Of a stretch of DNA of 61,682 bases, positions 12,583 through 23,513 are shown one piece after another. Location: the NCBI GenBank assembly GCA_010015675.1, contig ML976982.1, positions 998,006 to 1,059,687 of the forward strand, written 5' to 3'. The position numbers and the translations under genes were made by a program. Within the stretch, counting starts at the first letter, position 1, and every line of letters begins with the position of its first letter. This stretch comes from Byssothecium circinans. Taxonomy: Eukaryota; Ascomycota; Dothideomycetes; Pleosporales; Massarinaceae. The notes beneath the pieces were generated by a model. It searched no databases, had not been told where the DNA came from, and saw nothing but the letters and a program-made list of their open reading frames with translations.

Positions 12583-15500
12583 ATGCTTCACGGGCAAAAT
12601 CTCCCATGGCGGGTGGCTCTCCGTCAAGCTTCACGGACAACATCGAGAGCAGCGACAACACGCGCATCCTCACCTTTCCTCCCCGCACAATGCACGGCGT
12701 CTTTCGCAAGGCAACCCCGGAGATATCCTTTGCCCCCGACCGCCTTGCTTTCATCCCGAACATTTTCCACGTCGATTGTTAGACACAAGGAAAGGAATCC
12801 GAAGACACTGCCACCTGAAGAGCAAGAGAAAAACACGGAGGAAAACAAGGAGGAGGAGGAGGAGACAAAACAGCCCAAGGTGGAGGAAACCGAGGCTGAG
12901 GATGCAGAGGCGAAGACCAAAGTGCCAGACCCCATACCAAAAGTCAGCGACGGGCGAGGGAGCACAGCGGGAGAAGGCGCGGGCGGACAAGGAGGCGGAG
13001 GCGATGGCGGCGGCAAGAAACGCAAGCAGTCGGAACGATCCCTCGTCAAGCCATCGATACCAGAAGTCTACCCACAAGTCATGGCGATGCCCATTGGCAA
13101 GCGACCGCTGTTCCCGGGCTTCTACAAGGCCATCACGATCAAGAATAAGGAGGTCGGACAAGCAATTTTAGATATGGTCAAACGCGGCCAGCCGTACCTG
13201 GGCGCGTTTCTGCTCAAGGACGACGAGGCCGACAAGGACGTCATCGATGACCCGAACGAAGTGCACGAGGTTGGTACTTTCTGCCAAGTGACGAGCGCAT
13301 TCCCCATCGGCCCGGATGACAACTTCTCCCTAACATGCGTGCTGTATCCTCACCGGAGAGTCAAGATGACCGATCTGAAGCCGCCGGCCACGGAGAAGCC
13401 ACAAGAAGCCCCTGCAGAAGGCGCATCGACGACGGAAAGCGCAGTGAGCGAGGCAACAATTAAACAAGTCGAAGGCGATCAGTCCAGCGGCGATGTAGTC
13501 GCAAGCTTCGAGGAGAACAACGCGGATGCTCTCAAAGCACCGCATTACTACGAGGCGACGTCGTTCTTGAAGGACCGCAAAGTCAGCATCGCAAACGTCG
13601 AGAACCTGACCGAGGAGGCCTTTGACTTGAAGGGCAACAAGGTCATCCAGGCGCTTGTCAGCGAGATTGTTAACACGTTCAAGTCCGTCGCCCAGCTAAA
13701 CCCCCTCTTCCGCGACCACATTTCGACCTTCTCAGTACAAACCACCACGAACGTCGGAGAGGATCCTGTGAAGCTGGCAGACTTTGCAGCGGCCGTGGCT
13801 CAGGCAGAGTCGCACGAGCTGCAGGAAGTGCTCGAGGAGATGAACGTAGAACAGCGGCTGAACAAGGCTCTGATCGTCCTCAAGAAGGAGCTCATGAATG
13901 CTGAGCTACAGTCAAAGATTGTCAGGGATGTGGAAAGCAAAATTCACAAGAAGCAACGCGAGTACTGGTTGTTGGAGCAGATGAAGGGCATAAAGCGCGA
14001 GCTCGGCATAGAGTCTGATGGCAAGGATAAGCTCATTGAGAAGTTCCACGAGAAGGCACGCAAGCTTTCCATGCCGGACGCAGTCAAGAAGGTCTTTGAC
14101 GAGGAGATCAGCAAGCTCTCGCATCTGGAGCCCGCTGCTTCTGAGTTCAACGTCACACGCAACTACTTGGACTGGCTCACACAGCTACCCTGGGGTCAAA
14201 GAAGCGCTGAGAACTTTGGCATTAAACATGCACGAGAAGTCCTTGACGAAGATCACTATGGTTTGAAGGATGTCAAAGACCGCATTCTCGAGTTCATCGC
14301 AGTCGGTAAGCTCCGTGGTACCGTCGAAGGCAAGATTCTGTGCTTGGTCGGACCACCGGGTGTTGGAAAGACGTCCATCGGAAAGTCTGTTGCACGCGCT
14401 CTAAATCGACAATACTATCGCTTCAGTGTTGGTGGCCTGTCCGACGTGGCAGAGATCAAGGGGCATCGAAGAACCTATGTCGGTGCCCTACCTGGACGCA
14501 TCATCCAAGCCCTGAAGAAATGCCAGACCGAGAATCCCCTCATTCTGATTGATGAAGTCGACAAGATCGGTCGTGGCCACAACGGCGACCCGTCATCAGC
14601 ACTACTCGAATTGCTCGACCCAGAGCAAAACAACAGCTTCTTAGATCACTACATGGACGTGCCGGTTGACTTGTCGAAGGTACTCTTCGTATGCACGGCA
14701 AACATGACCGACACGATACCGCGCCCACTTCTCGACCGTATGGAGATGATTGAGCTCTCTGGATATGTTGCCGACGAGAAGATTGCTATTGCCGAACGCT
14801 ACCTCGCACCGCAAGCCAAGGAAGTCAATGGACTGAAAGAGGCGGATGTCATTCTTGAGAAAGAAGCTATTGTGGAGTTAATCAACAAGTACTGCCGCGA
14901 ATCCGGCGTACGAAACCTCAAGAAGCAGATTGAGAAAGTGTACCGCAAGTCCGCGCTGAAGATTGTGACCGACCTAGGCGAAGAGGTGCTTCCCGAGTCC
15001 AAAGCTCTTACGGATGAAGGTAAAGCCGCGCAGGAGGAAGCTGAGAAGGATCAGACGGATGTCAAAGACACGCCAGAGAACATCGAAGCTGAAACTACGC
15101 AGACGCCGCGTGTCGCTCTCAAGGTGCCAGATGATGTCCACGTCTCGATTGGCAAAGACAATCTAAAGGATTACGTGGGCCCGCCAGTCTTCACGTCGGA
15201 TAGGTTGTACGATGTTGCGCCCGCTGGTGTGGCGATGGGGCTCGCATGGACATCGATGGGTGGCGCAGCCCTCTACGTCGAGTCCGTGCTCGAGAAGGCT
15301 CTCTCCGCATCCTCCTCACCTGGTCTTGAGCGCACCGGCTCCCTCAAATCCGTAATGAAGGAATCCACAATCGTGGCTTACTCGTTCGCCAAGGGCATGC
15401 TGGCACGAGAGTTCCCGAAGAACAAGTTCTTCGAACACGCAAGGATACATCTGCATTGTCCCGAAGGCGCGGTGCCCAAGGACGGACCGAGCGCTGGTAT

Positions 15501-15957
15501 CACCATGGCGACGAGTCTGCTGGGACTCGCGCTCGACAGGCAGATCAGGGATGGTGTGGCTATGACGGGTGAACTTACCGTCACCGGGAAGGTGTTGAGG
15601 ATCGGCGGGTTGAGGGAGAAGACGGTGGCTGCGAGACGGGCGGGTGCGAAGACGGTGATTTTCCCCGCGGATAATATGTCGGATTGGCTGGAGTTGCCCG
15701 AGGTAAGTTCCTAAGGTCACGTTCCGCTGGGATGGGAATGCATGCTAACGGACGAGTAGAATATCAAGGAAGGCATCGAAGGCCGCCCCGTCTCCTGGTA
15801 CGCTGAAGTCTTTGACTTTGTCTTCCCCGACCTCGACAGGGATGCTGCGGGTAAGTTGTGGGATAAAGAGCTTAAGACGAAGAAGGGCGAGAGGAAGAAG
15901 AAGGAGTGGAAGAGGAAGGATGAGGATGAGGAGGAGAGTGGGGATGAGGATGATTGA
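12583..15957 (+). CDS. PIM1: Lon protease homolog, mitochondrial
   Basis: Two exons, 12583-15702 and 15760-15957, are separated by a 57-nt GT-AG intron with a GCTAAC branch site. They give about 1105 aa. Residues 1-65 are rich in Arg, Ser and Ala with almost no acidic residues, and look like a mitochondrial presequence. A Glu/Lys-rich linker follows. Next come the Lon N-domain, a AAA+ ATPase (Walker A GPPGVGKTS near residue 590; Walker B LILIDEVDKIG) and the serine protease domain. The catalytic Ser970 lies in PKDGPSAG, and Lys1013 in GGLREK completes the Ser-Lys dyad. A charged insert separates ATPase and protease, as in other fungal Pim1 proteins, and the C-terminus is acidic. The family degrades misfolded and oxidised proteins in the mitochondrial matrix. 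Family assignment is secure. The exact start is less so. Confidence 0.95.
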
Positions 15958-16029
15958 GCGGTTCTTTTTTTTTTATGAGGAGCGTAGATAGAGGGTTAAG
16001 AGGGCCGTGTACGATATACAGAGAGAGAG

Positions 16030-16079
16030 NNNNNNNNNNNNNNNNNNNNNNNNNNNNNNNNNNNNNNNNNNNNNNNNNN
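16030..16079. other. assembly gap (50 N)
   Basis: Exactly 50 ambiguous bases follow a GA-dinucleotide run (GAGAGAGAG) 73 bases after the PIM1 stop codon. The flanks suggest an unresolved simple repeat in the 3' UTR, so the N count is probably a placeholder. Confidence 0.95.
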
Positions 16080-16661
16080 GGGGGAGATTGGGGTAATAGG
16101 ACAGGGGAGAAGGCGATTTGACGCATTTATGGCGTTGTCCTTCTTTTTTTCTGGCATGCATTCTTGTGTATACACAGACCGAGGTGTTGAGAGACACGGA
16201 TAGAAGCGGGAGGGTTTGGAGGGTGGGTTGGTAGATGTGTGGAGATGTGTGTGTGTGTGTGTGTGAATATGTAGACGCGGATGTGGATGAGGAAGGCGAT
16301 CTCTTCTTTTCTCTTCTCTGGGGTGTATAGACGCATGCATGTACATACACATACACACATATATACTGTGCCCGCATGCTGCATAGCTTAGCTAAGGTGT
16401 ATCAGCTTACTTGTAGATAGACGTGCGAAATGTGTCGTTATATATCTATAACTTAGTACTCGTGTAAATGTGAATAGTTCAATGGATACAAGCCAGTTCG
16501 ATGAGCGTATATTTTCCCCCCGAACCGAGTCTGAGATTCCGGCATCATCCTGTTAAGAAGGCGTGGTGTGGCTTGGGACGGCCGGTGGCGGAACGGTCCG
16601 GAGCTGGGTTTGCCTGTCGACGGGTGTGTACTGTGCATGTACATGCGGCTTTTGACGGTAC

Positions 16662-16687
16662 CATAGGTAATTATAACTATACCTATG
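16662..16687. repeat. inverted repeat CATAGGTA / TACCTATG
   Basis: A perfect 8-bp inverted repeat (16662-16669 and 16680-16687) surrounds a 10-bp AT-rich spacer. It shares its half-site with palindromes further downstream and at 42739-42748. Confidence 0.5.
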
Positions 16688-19460
16688 TATTTATAACGAT
16701 AAATATTTAATGTATACTTTCCTACGGACGACATGCCACACGGGCTATCCCAACTCGTCTTATAGGGCTCCTGATGCTGTACAGTACTTTTGTACGTTTG
16801 TACGTCGGATGCTTTTTCCGCGGTGTGTGGCGGGGTAGGGGTAGGGGTAGGGGGACGGGGATGGCATGGCATGTGATTGGGGGGTTAGAGTATAAGAGAG
16901 GCGGGGAGGGGAGAGGAGGGGTACTGGACTTGTATTTCGTTTGATTGAGCGATTGAGCGATTGAGTGCGTCGCTGGGAGATGCATGTGGGAGGGATAGAT
17001 TGATAACGGTGTCTAGGTACAGTACATACCATAGGTATGGCGTGTCTAGTTCGGAATGGGCTTTTGTAAAGGCTGGGAATTGAGTCGTGACGAGCTGGCT
17101 TGGAATAATAGATCAATGAATTGCGCATAGAGGCTGAGGTTAGGTACCATGTGCCTATCTATACACAGTGGGATTGCGTCGTTATGTAGTGTACCTAGGT
17201 ATGCTGGTGGGCTGGTTGACGCGGCAATCGCGAACCACGGCCAGTTTTCTTTTGTTTGCTGTAGATGTATTTTGTCCTTTCAAAGTCAAGTGACCGATGT
17301 CGCTACCCTTGAATATCAATCACGTCCAAGGTTTGCGGTTTGTATAAATCCCCCGCAGCGATTCGCTCGACTGCAACACCACCATGCGCTGCGCTGCGAT
17401 ACCGAATCATGGATTTAAAAGGAAGCGACCATAGCACCGGTGCTGGCGCCTTCGTGCTTTCGTGCTTTGGTGTTGCTGATTGCACAGGGCGGCGTCGTCT
17501 TGCCTCGTTTCGTCTCGTCATGTCGGCAGCCGCATGAACGGTACTGACGTGTCAGACATTCCGAGGACGGCCTCTTTGAATCATGAAAGAACAACGCATC
17601 ATAGGGCGTTGTGCGCTGCGTCACTGGGAACGGGAGGGAGCGTGCACATGTGGTGTCGAGCGAATGGGTGGCTGGGTCGAGGGGTATTTTTGGTGGTGCT
17701 GGTGGGCGCGAAGTTTAAGGATTCTGGCTTTTGTTGGGAGTGCAGTGGAGTGGACTGGAGTGGAGTGGGAAGCTTCACTTTTTGGGCATGAATGCGCGGT
17801 GGGCGTGGGCTGGGCTGGGTGGTGAGGCTGTCACGATAGAGAGGTGAGGTGGAATTGTGAGCTTTGTGTGGTTGGTGGTGAGGTGTTTCTTAAGAGAGGA
17901 GGTACAGCGAGAGAAGTACTCGAGGTACTGTACTCTCCCGCCGTTTCAACATTCTCCTTCAGGACATGCTGTCTTTTATCGGAACGGCATGCATAGGCGC
18001 CGTAGCGGGTTTTGTAACCGGTACGACGTGGAGTGGGGCCTTGAGGGAGCAGTACAGTATGAGGTGCATATGTTGGTGCCTTGGGTGTCAGGCTAATCAT
18101 GTACTCGTATGCAGAGACAATTCCTTCGTTTCTTCGGCAGAGAGGCTCCCCATCTTCCGCACGAGGTCGAAAGCAGACAGTGGGAAGACGATGAGAAGAC
18201 CATGGCTTGAGATGGAGGGTGTTCGGCGTGGGTACCGCTCTACCTTGGGTATGGATTATCGTAGACGGGCGGACGATGCTGTACAACCCTCACCGCAACG
18301 TCCATCGGCCAATTACACTGTGTCGTCTGGTGGTGAGCCTGCTCTTGAGTCTTGACATTCTGGGTCCGTGAGCCAAATGCAGGCCGGGCAAGCCCTTCGT
18401 CCAATGTAGGCGCGCGAGCTTGACCGCCACGCACCCTTTCTCACCTCGTTCGCTTCATGGCAGGGCAGAGAAAACAAAGCTGAGCTAGCCTGGCTCCTCT
18501 CCATCTGCGTCAAATACCCCTCCCGCAAAAATCAATCTCCTCTCCGTACTCGCGCTGCCGTGTAACCACACCGTCAGCCTCCTCTCCCCTCTGTGTGTAT
18601 CTTTTGGGTATTCAGTCGAGGTTGTGTCAGAGCCGGTGCGTTTCCTGGCCGCCGCTTATTGTTGCTCGTCGCGTCTGATTGGCCCACCAGCCCAGCCCGG
18701 CCATCTCATCTCACATCGGACGGACTCACCACAGCGCTGCGTCGTGGGAACCAGCGCGAGCGAGCACCGAGTCCGTAAGTGAGTCAAGACACTGTCTCCT
18801 CCGCCGTCTCCTCCACCTGCGCCCTGTTGAGCCTCGCTCCCGCGCAAGCACTCCGCACGATCCGCAGCATTAGGCGCTGGGTCGACGTCGGTTGGGCAGC
18901 CTTCTTCAATATTAAATAAAGAGGCCCGATCCCGATACGCCAGCGACGACTCATCGTTGCTCCGCCCCGGCCGCACGACGGGACGAGCGCTGGCAGTATC
19001 AAATACAAAGAAACAGGGAACAGAAAAATCTTCCAGCCTGTGCGGGGAGGGAGATGTGTAGACGCGCCGCCCTCGAGATACACCGGACGTGACAGTCGAT
19101 GGATGGATGCAGGAAGCTGAAGCCACCGTTACACGCACCTCTCTCTTGCAGACACGGCATGATTCGAACGCTGCGCCGATAGCACCAATCCAACCCAGCC
19201 GAACCGGAGCCGTCTATTCCCCGTACCGTATACCGCGACAGAAGAAACCATCTACAGCGTTGAGCGAGCATCCGTATCGTTGCTTACTTCTTGCGACGCC
19301 TCTTTCCTTCCCCTTCCACGAACCATCGAATCGAACCCTTACAGACTGAGTGGCGCTAGAGAGAGGAGGGATAAAGGCGGTAGGGGCTGCTGAGCTGAGT
19401 AGCACACCCGCCCGCACTGCGGGTGTGCGACTACGACCACGACCACGACCCCTCGCCGAC

Positions 19461-22400
19461 ATGCCCAACCTCCTGGCGGCAGAGCGTGCCGAGCAGGGCG
19501 AGAGCAGTCGCAGCAGGAGCAGGCAACGCGCGAGGACCGAAGCGGGGGAGCATAGGAGTGTGTGGGATCGCTTGAACTTTCAGAAGATTGGAAGCTGGTT
19601 GAAGAGGGAGGAGGAGGGGCCGCCGTTGGATAAGCACAACCACCATCAGCCACAGGAGGAGGATAACAAGGAGAATGGAAGGCCCCATTCGAGTGGCGAG
19701 CATGGCGAACGGCACGGTGGGGTTGGGGGGCTGCTGCATAGGAGGTCAAGTCGGAAGGTGGTGCCTGGGCTGCCGAGACCGCTCACGTTCAAGAGGATGA
19801 ACAGCGAGAAAAGGGATAAATTGTTGGAGGTGCCACTTTCGCCTGACCAGAGACGCGCTGCATCGGCTGACCGGAGGGGTTCGACCGCGTTGAGAAGGAC
19901 GCTTTCGCCGCCGCCCGTGTTCGTGCCCTCCATGTCGGCTCCTGATGTCCTCAGTCCCCATACCAGCGAGCCGCAGCAGAAGCCCCGGCCCACCATCGGC
20001 GGCGAACCGGGCTCGAATATACCGGCGGGGTCGAGACAGGTAGATTTCGGCCTGGACGAGAGCACGGAATACCTGCCTGCTGGCGAACCGCCTCCTCTCT
20101 CCATGGCAGGAGACGCATACAGGGGGGCAGATTCGCCACGGTCGAGCTTCGAAGTTGATGACCAGCAGCTGCAGGACGAGCTGGAGGCGAAGTGGATATT
20201 GAACCTCAGCATGCACTTCCGGGACTTGTCTGACCGGGAAAAGTTCTTCATTACATACGCCGAGGAGCCCAACAAATGGCGGAGAGTCACTGTTTCCTGC
20301 GACTACCGCCAGCTCGAGCCCGATTCTCTAGAATTCGACCTCAAGAGCCTGCACTACCAGAGAGACAAGAGCACGAGGATATACGAAGCGATTCGCGACT
20401 CCCTCCTCGACATCCAGTTCTACGACACCGTCACTAATCTAAAACTACAGACGTCGGACGGCCGTCTTCATGTTCATGTCACCGAAGACATCAACGAGAT
20501 AATACCATACCCATCGCTCTCCGCCGTCGACCATCTCATGTGCAAGAGGTTCCGCGAGAGTGCCATTGTCTTTGATTCACATATTTCTGGCTTCGTGTAC
20601 AAAGTTTCCGTCAACCATAGGACATATATCAAGAAAGAGATTCCCGGCCCGGACGCAGTGGAGGAGTTTCTATATGAGATCAACGCTCTTTGCAGTCTGC
20701 GAGACTCAAAGTCCGTCATCAAGTTCGAGGGCATCATTGTGGATGACAACAACGAGTTGATCAAGGGCCTACTCATCAGCTATGCGGATCAGGGCGCGCT
20801 TGTAGATCTCATCTACGACTACAAGAACATGGAACAGATGGCATGGGAGCGCCGAGAGCGATGGGCACGCCAGATTGTGGAGGGTCTGTCCGAGATCCAT
20901 GAAGCTGGATTCGTACAAGGCGACTTCACGCTCTCTAACATCGTCATCGACCAGCACGACAACGCAAAGATTATCGACATCAACCGCCGCGGCTGCCCAG
21001 TCGGATGGGAGCCCCCAGAACTCGCCAAACTCATCGAGAGCGGCCAACGCATCTCCATCTACATTGGCGTCAAGTCCGATCTTTTCCAACTCGGCATGGT
21101 ACTGTGGGCTCTTGCGGAGCAGCAAGATGAGCCGGAGCGCCAGGAACGACCTCTTTCGTGCAACTGGAGTCGGAATAATGCGGCGCCGGAGTATTTTAGG
21201 GATATTGTAAGGGCGTGTCTGAATGACTCTCCTCGCGAGCGGCCGTCTGCCAAAAACATTTTGAAAATGTTCCCGAATCGAGAGGAACAGCATCGTGGTT
21301 CTGCATCTGCGGATAGTCAGAGACGAAGTGTCTCCGCGCACAGGAGCGATAAAGAGTACATCGATCCTACCATGGCTGTCAACCTGGATGATATATCTAA
21401 AGTACGCCGACACTCGCGTGCTAGGTCTTCCTTCTCCAACGTCAACATGCCTGCGACAGAATACCCGGGATCCTCTGGCTCATATATCCTACCACACAAC
21501 GCTGGGGGCCGTGCTCGATCCCCAACTGCCGGTCGAAGCAACAGTATCAACCGGCGATCTACATACTCGCCCTACCCTGGCCCGCGATCCGTCATGTCTC
21601 TGGATGACTCAGAGTTGGAGAACGAACTTGCCAGCCTACCTGCAAGTAGAGAGACGAGATGGGAGCAGGTTTATGTCGATGGGGATACCAAACTCGTACA
21701 ACGAGGCGGGATTGATGTCCAGGACTTTGCAAATCAAGACCCGAAAGATGTCTGCATCACGACTCCGCCGGGTGAGCTTGAAAACTCGTTCATTGGCAGC
21801 AAGACGAGTGACGAGACGCCGCTCTCACTCTCTACGGTTGCTGAGCTTCAGCCTATACCCGCAACGCAACAATTTGCGCCGCAGCCTTCCGTGGAGAAGG
21901 TGAACAGTGATGGCAAGCACGCCTCTTTCGCAGATGCACAACTCATGCCACCACCACCGCCACCATCGCAAACTCCGCAGCCTTGCTCAACTGATCTAGG
22001 TAACGATTCCAACCGTGAAGACAATCAAGCGTCTTTCGCAGATCTACAACCGATCCCTCCATTGCCGATGCGACAAGTCCCCGAGCCTTCTTCCAATCTA
22101 GGACACGATCTCAAACGTGTAGGCAACCGAGCGTCCTTCACCGAGCGTGTACACCAACTCGCCGACACATCATCTAGTTCCTACGCGAACCAACATCCCA
22201 CCAACACGAGTCCGCACCGCCTCTCCCATATCCCCAATCCCGTCGCGCTGGCTGATCTGGAACACGAACTCGCATTTGATTCATCTGTGAACTCCTCCAT
22301 GGCTCCTTCGCGTGTTGGAACAGGTTTCTCGATATCGGACCTCTGGCATAGACCGCCCAGGCATCAAGATTCAGGGTTCAGCGAGCCGGAGACGGAGAGG

Positions 22401-23138
22401 ACTAGCTTTGAGAGCGAGAGGATCAGACGCGGGATCGGGGCGGATGTGGATGGTAAAGAGGGTGATGAGAGGATCGAAGGCAGGTTGTGGGAAGGAAGAG
22501 ATGAGATGAGTGTTGGGATTGGAGAAGGTGTTCGGGGTTCCGAACTTGTTATCAAACCCGACACTGTTGTTCCCGTGCTGCCTCGTCCCGCACCTTCTTC
22601 GACAGGTTTTGCTCCTGCGGTCGGCGCTATGGATGCAGTGAGGGGAGAAGAGGGGATGGAGAAGGCGGTGGAGGAAAAGGCGTCGAATACCACGATTCGT
22701 CCACCGAGCTTAGTGATCCCGGAGTTTCACCACGGTGTCCCTAAAGCGATTGATACTAGCTCGCCAATAACCACGCCCGCGACAGGCGAATCCGACCCGC
22801 CGCAACCGAGACATCCGCATAGTCCGGAAACGCATATGCCGAGCTTAGAAACGAGGACGTGGATTGCTGCACCTGCAACAGCGACGGCTATGGAGAGGCG
22901 CAGCTCAAGCCCACGATTGAGACTGTCGCCTAGTATGGAGACGAATGTGCCTTCGGAGCGGGACCGTGAGTATACGGTTGAAAAGAGTGGGGAGGCGACG
23001 GGGGTTTGGGGATTTAATCATGGGGTTCCGAGGTTTATGGGCTGGGACGATGAGGTGACGACGGGGACGGGGACGGGGAGGACGGTGGAGGGAGAGCAGG
23101 GTGTGGAGAAGAGGGACGGAGTTGCGTATAAGGTGTGA
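19461..23138 (+). CDS. large protein kinase-like protein with disordered N- and C-terminal regions
   Basis: This is a single exon. The first in-frame ATG is at 19461, giving about 1225 aa. Residues 1-250 are Arg/Ser/Pro-rich. A folded region at about 255-365 precedes a protein kinase-like domain at about 365-604. The loop VQGDFTLSN (near 485) has the catalytic Asp and Asn in place but lacks the HRD His-Arg. The metal-binding motif is IIDINR instead of DFG. The Gly-rich loop is poor, although a Lys in YIKKEI could be the ATP-site lysine. The tail of about 620 residues is low-complexity with repeated ASFAD-type motifs (three at about 815-895). Known kinases tolerate some of these changes, so it could be an atypical kinase or a pseudokinase. 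The substrate is unknown. The gene ends just before a CA microsatellite. Confidence 0.8.
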   Translation: MPNLLAAERAEQGESSRSRSRQRARTEAGEHRSVWDRLNFQKIGSWLKREEEGPPLDKHNHHQPQEEDNKENGRPHSSGEHGERHGGVGGLLHRRSSRKVVPGLPRPLTFKRMNSEKRDKLLEVPLSPDQRRAASADRRGSTALRRTLSPPPVFVPSMSAPDVLSPHTSEPQQKPRPTIGGEPGSNIPAGSRQVDFGLDESTEYLPAGEPPPLSMAGDAYRGADSPRSSFEVDDQQLQDELEAKWILNLSMHFRDLSDREKFFITYAEEPNKWRRVTVSCDYRQLEPDSLEFDLKSLHYQRDKSTRIYEAIRDSLLDIQFYDTVTNLKLQTSDGRLHVHVTEDINEIIPYPSLSAVDHLMCKRFRESAIVFDSHISGFVYKVSVNHRTYIKKEIPGPDAVEEFLYEINALCSLRDSKSVIKFEGIIVDDNNELIKGLLISYADQGALVDLIYDYKNMEQMAWERRERWARQIVEGLSEIHEAGFVQGDFTLSNIVIDQHDNAKIIDINRRGCPVGWEPPELAKLIESGQRISIYIGVKSDLFQLGMVLWALAEQQDEPERQERPLSCNWSRNNAAPEYFRDIVRACLNDSPRERPSAKNILKMFPNREEQHRGSASADSQRRSVSAHRSDKEYIDPTMAVNLDDISKVRRHSRARSSFSNVNMPATEYPGSSGSYILPHNAGGRARSPTAGRSNSINRRSTYSPYPGPRSVMSLDDSELENELASLPASRETRWEQVYVDGDTKLVQRGGIDVQDFANQDPKDVCITTPPGELENSFIGSKTSDETPLSLSTVAELQPIPATQQFAPQPSVEKVNSDGKHASFADAQLMPPPPPPSQTPQPCSTDLGNDSNREDNQASFADLQPIPPLPMRQVPEPSSNLGHDLKRVGNRASFTERVHQLADTSSSSYANQHPTNTSPHRLSHIPNPVALADLEHELAFDSSVNSSMAPSRVGTGFSISDLWHRPPRHQDSGFSEPETERTSFESERIRRGIGADVDGKEGDERIEGRLWEGRDEMSVGIGEGVRGSELVIKPDTVVPVLPRPAPSSTGFAPAVGAMDAVRGEEGMEKAVEEKASNTTIRPPSLVIPEFHHGVPKAIDTSSPITTPATGESDPPQPRHPHSPETHMPSLETRTWIAAPATATAMERRSSSPRLRLSPSMETNVPSERDREYTVEKSGEATGVWGFNHGVPRFMGWDDEVTTGTGTGRTVEGEQGVEKRDGVAYKV

Positions 23139-23415
23139 ACGGAGGGTTGAGATTGAGTACACAACTCATGCATACCTCGCACGAAATGCTGTTCGGGTGC
23201 CATGGAAGGCGAAGAGCAGACATCCCGGCCCTGCCTTCGATCTCACAAGATGCAATCCGCGAGAAGGAGAACAGTACCGCTTCGGCGACGACGACAGCAG
23301 AGAAAGAGGCAAGCCGCCGAAAAGTCCAAAAGCAAATCCACACCCGAAGCCACACACCAAACTGCGCGCAGAAAAGACCGTCGCCCATCTGCTGCGACGG
23401 TCCAGTGGCACCGTG

Positions 23416-23513
<98 letters not shown>

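Larger units (their letters stand above)
15958..19460. other. 3.5 kb intergenic region with gap and simple repeats
   Basis: It contains the PIM1 3' end, the N-run, a short GT repeat at about 16247-16264, and the long upstream region of the kinase-like gene. Several short palindromes built on TACC/GGTA occur at 16662-16687, 17025-17039 and 17192-17201. No open frame is convincing. Part of 18.5-19.4 kb probably forms the 5' UTR of the kinase-like gene. Confidence 0.5.

Noticed and set aside
19150..19165. GATTCGAAC word suggesting a minus-strand tRNA T-loop
   Set aside because: The surrounding sequence does not give a cloverleaf, and the word alone is common.
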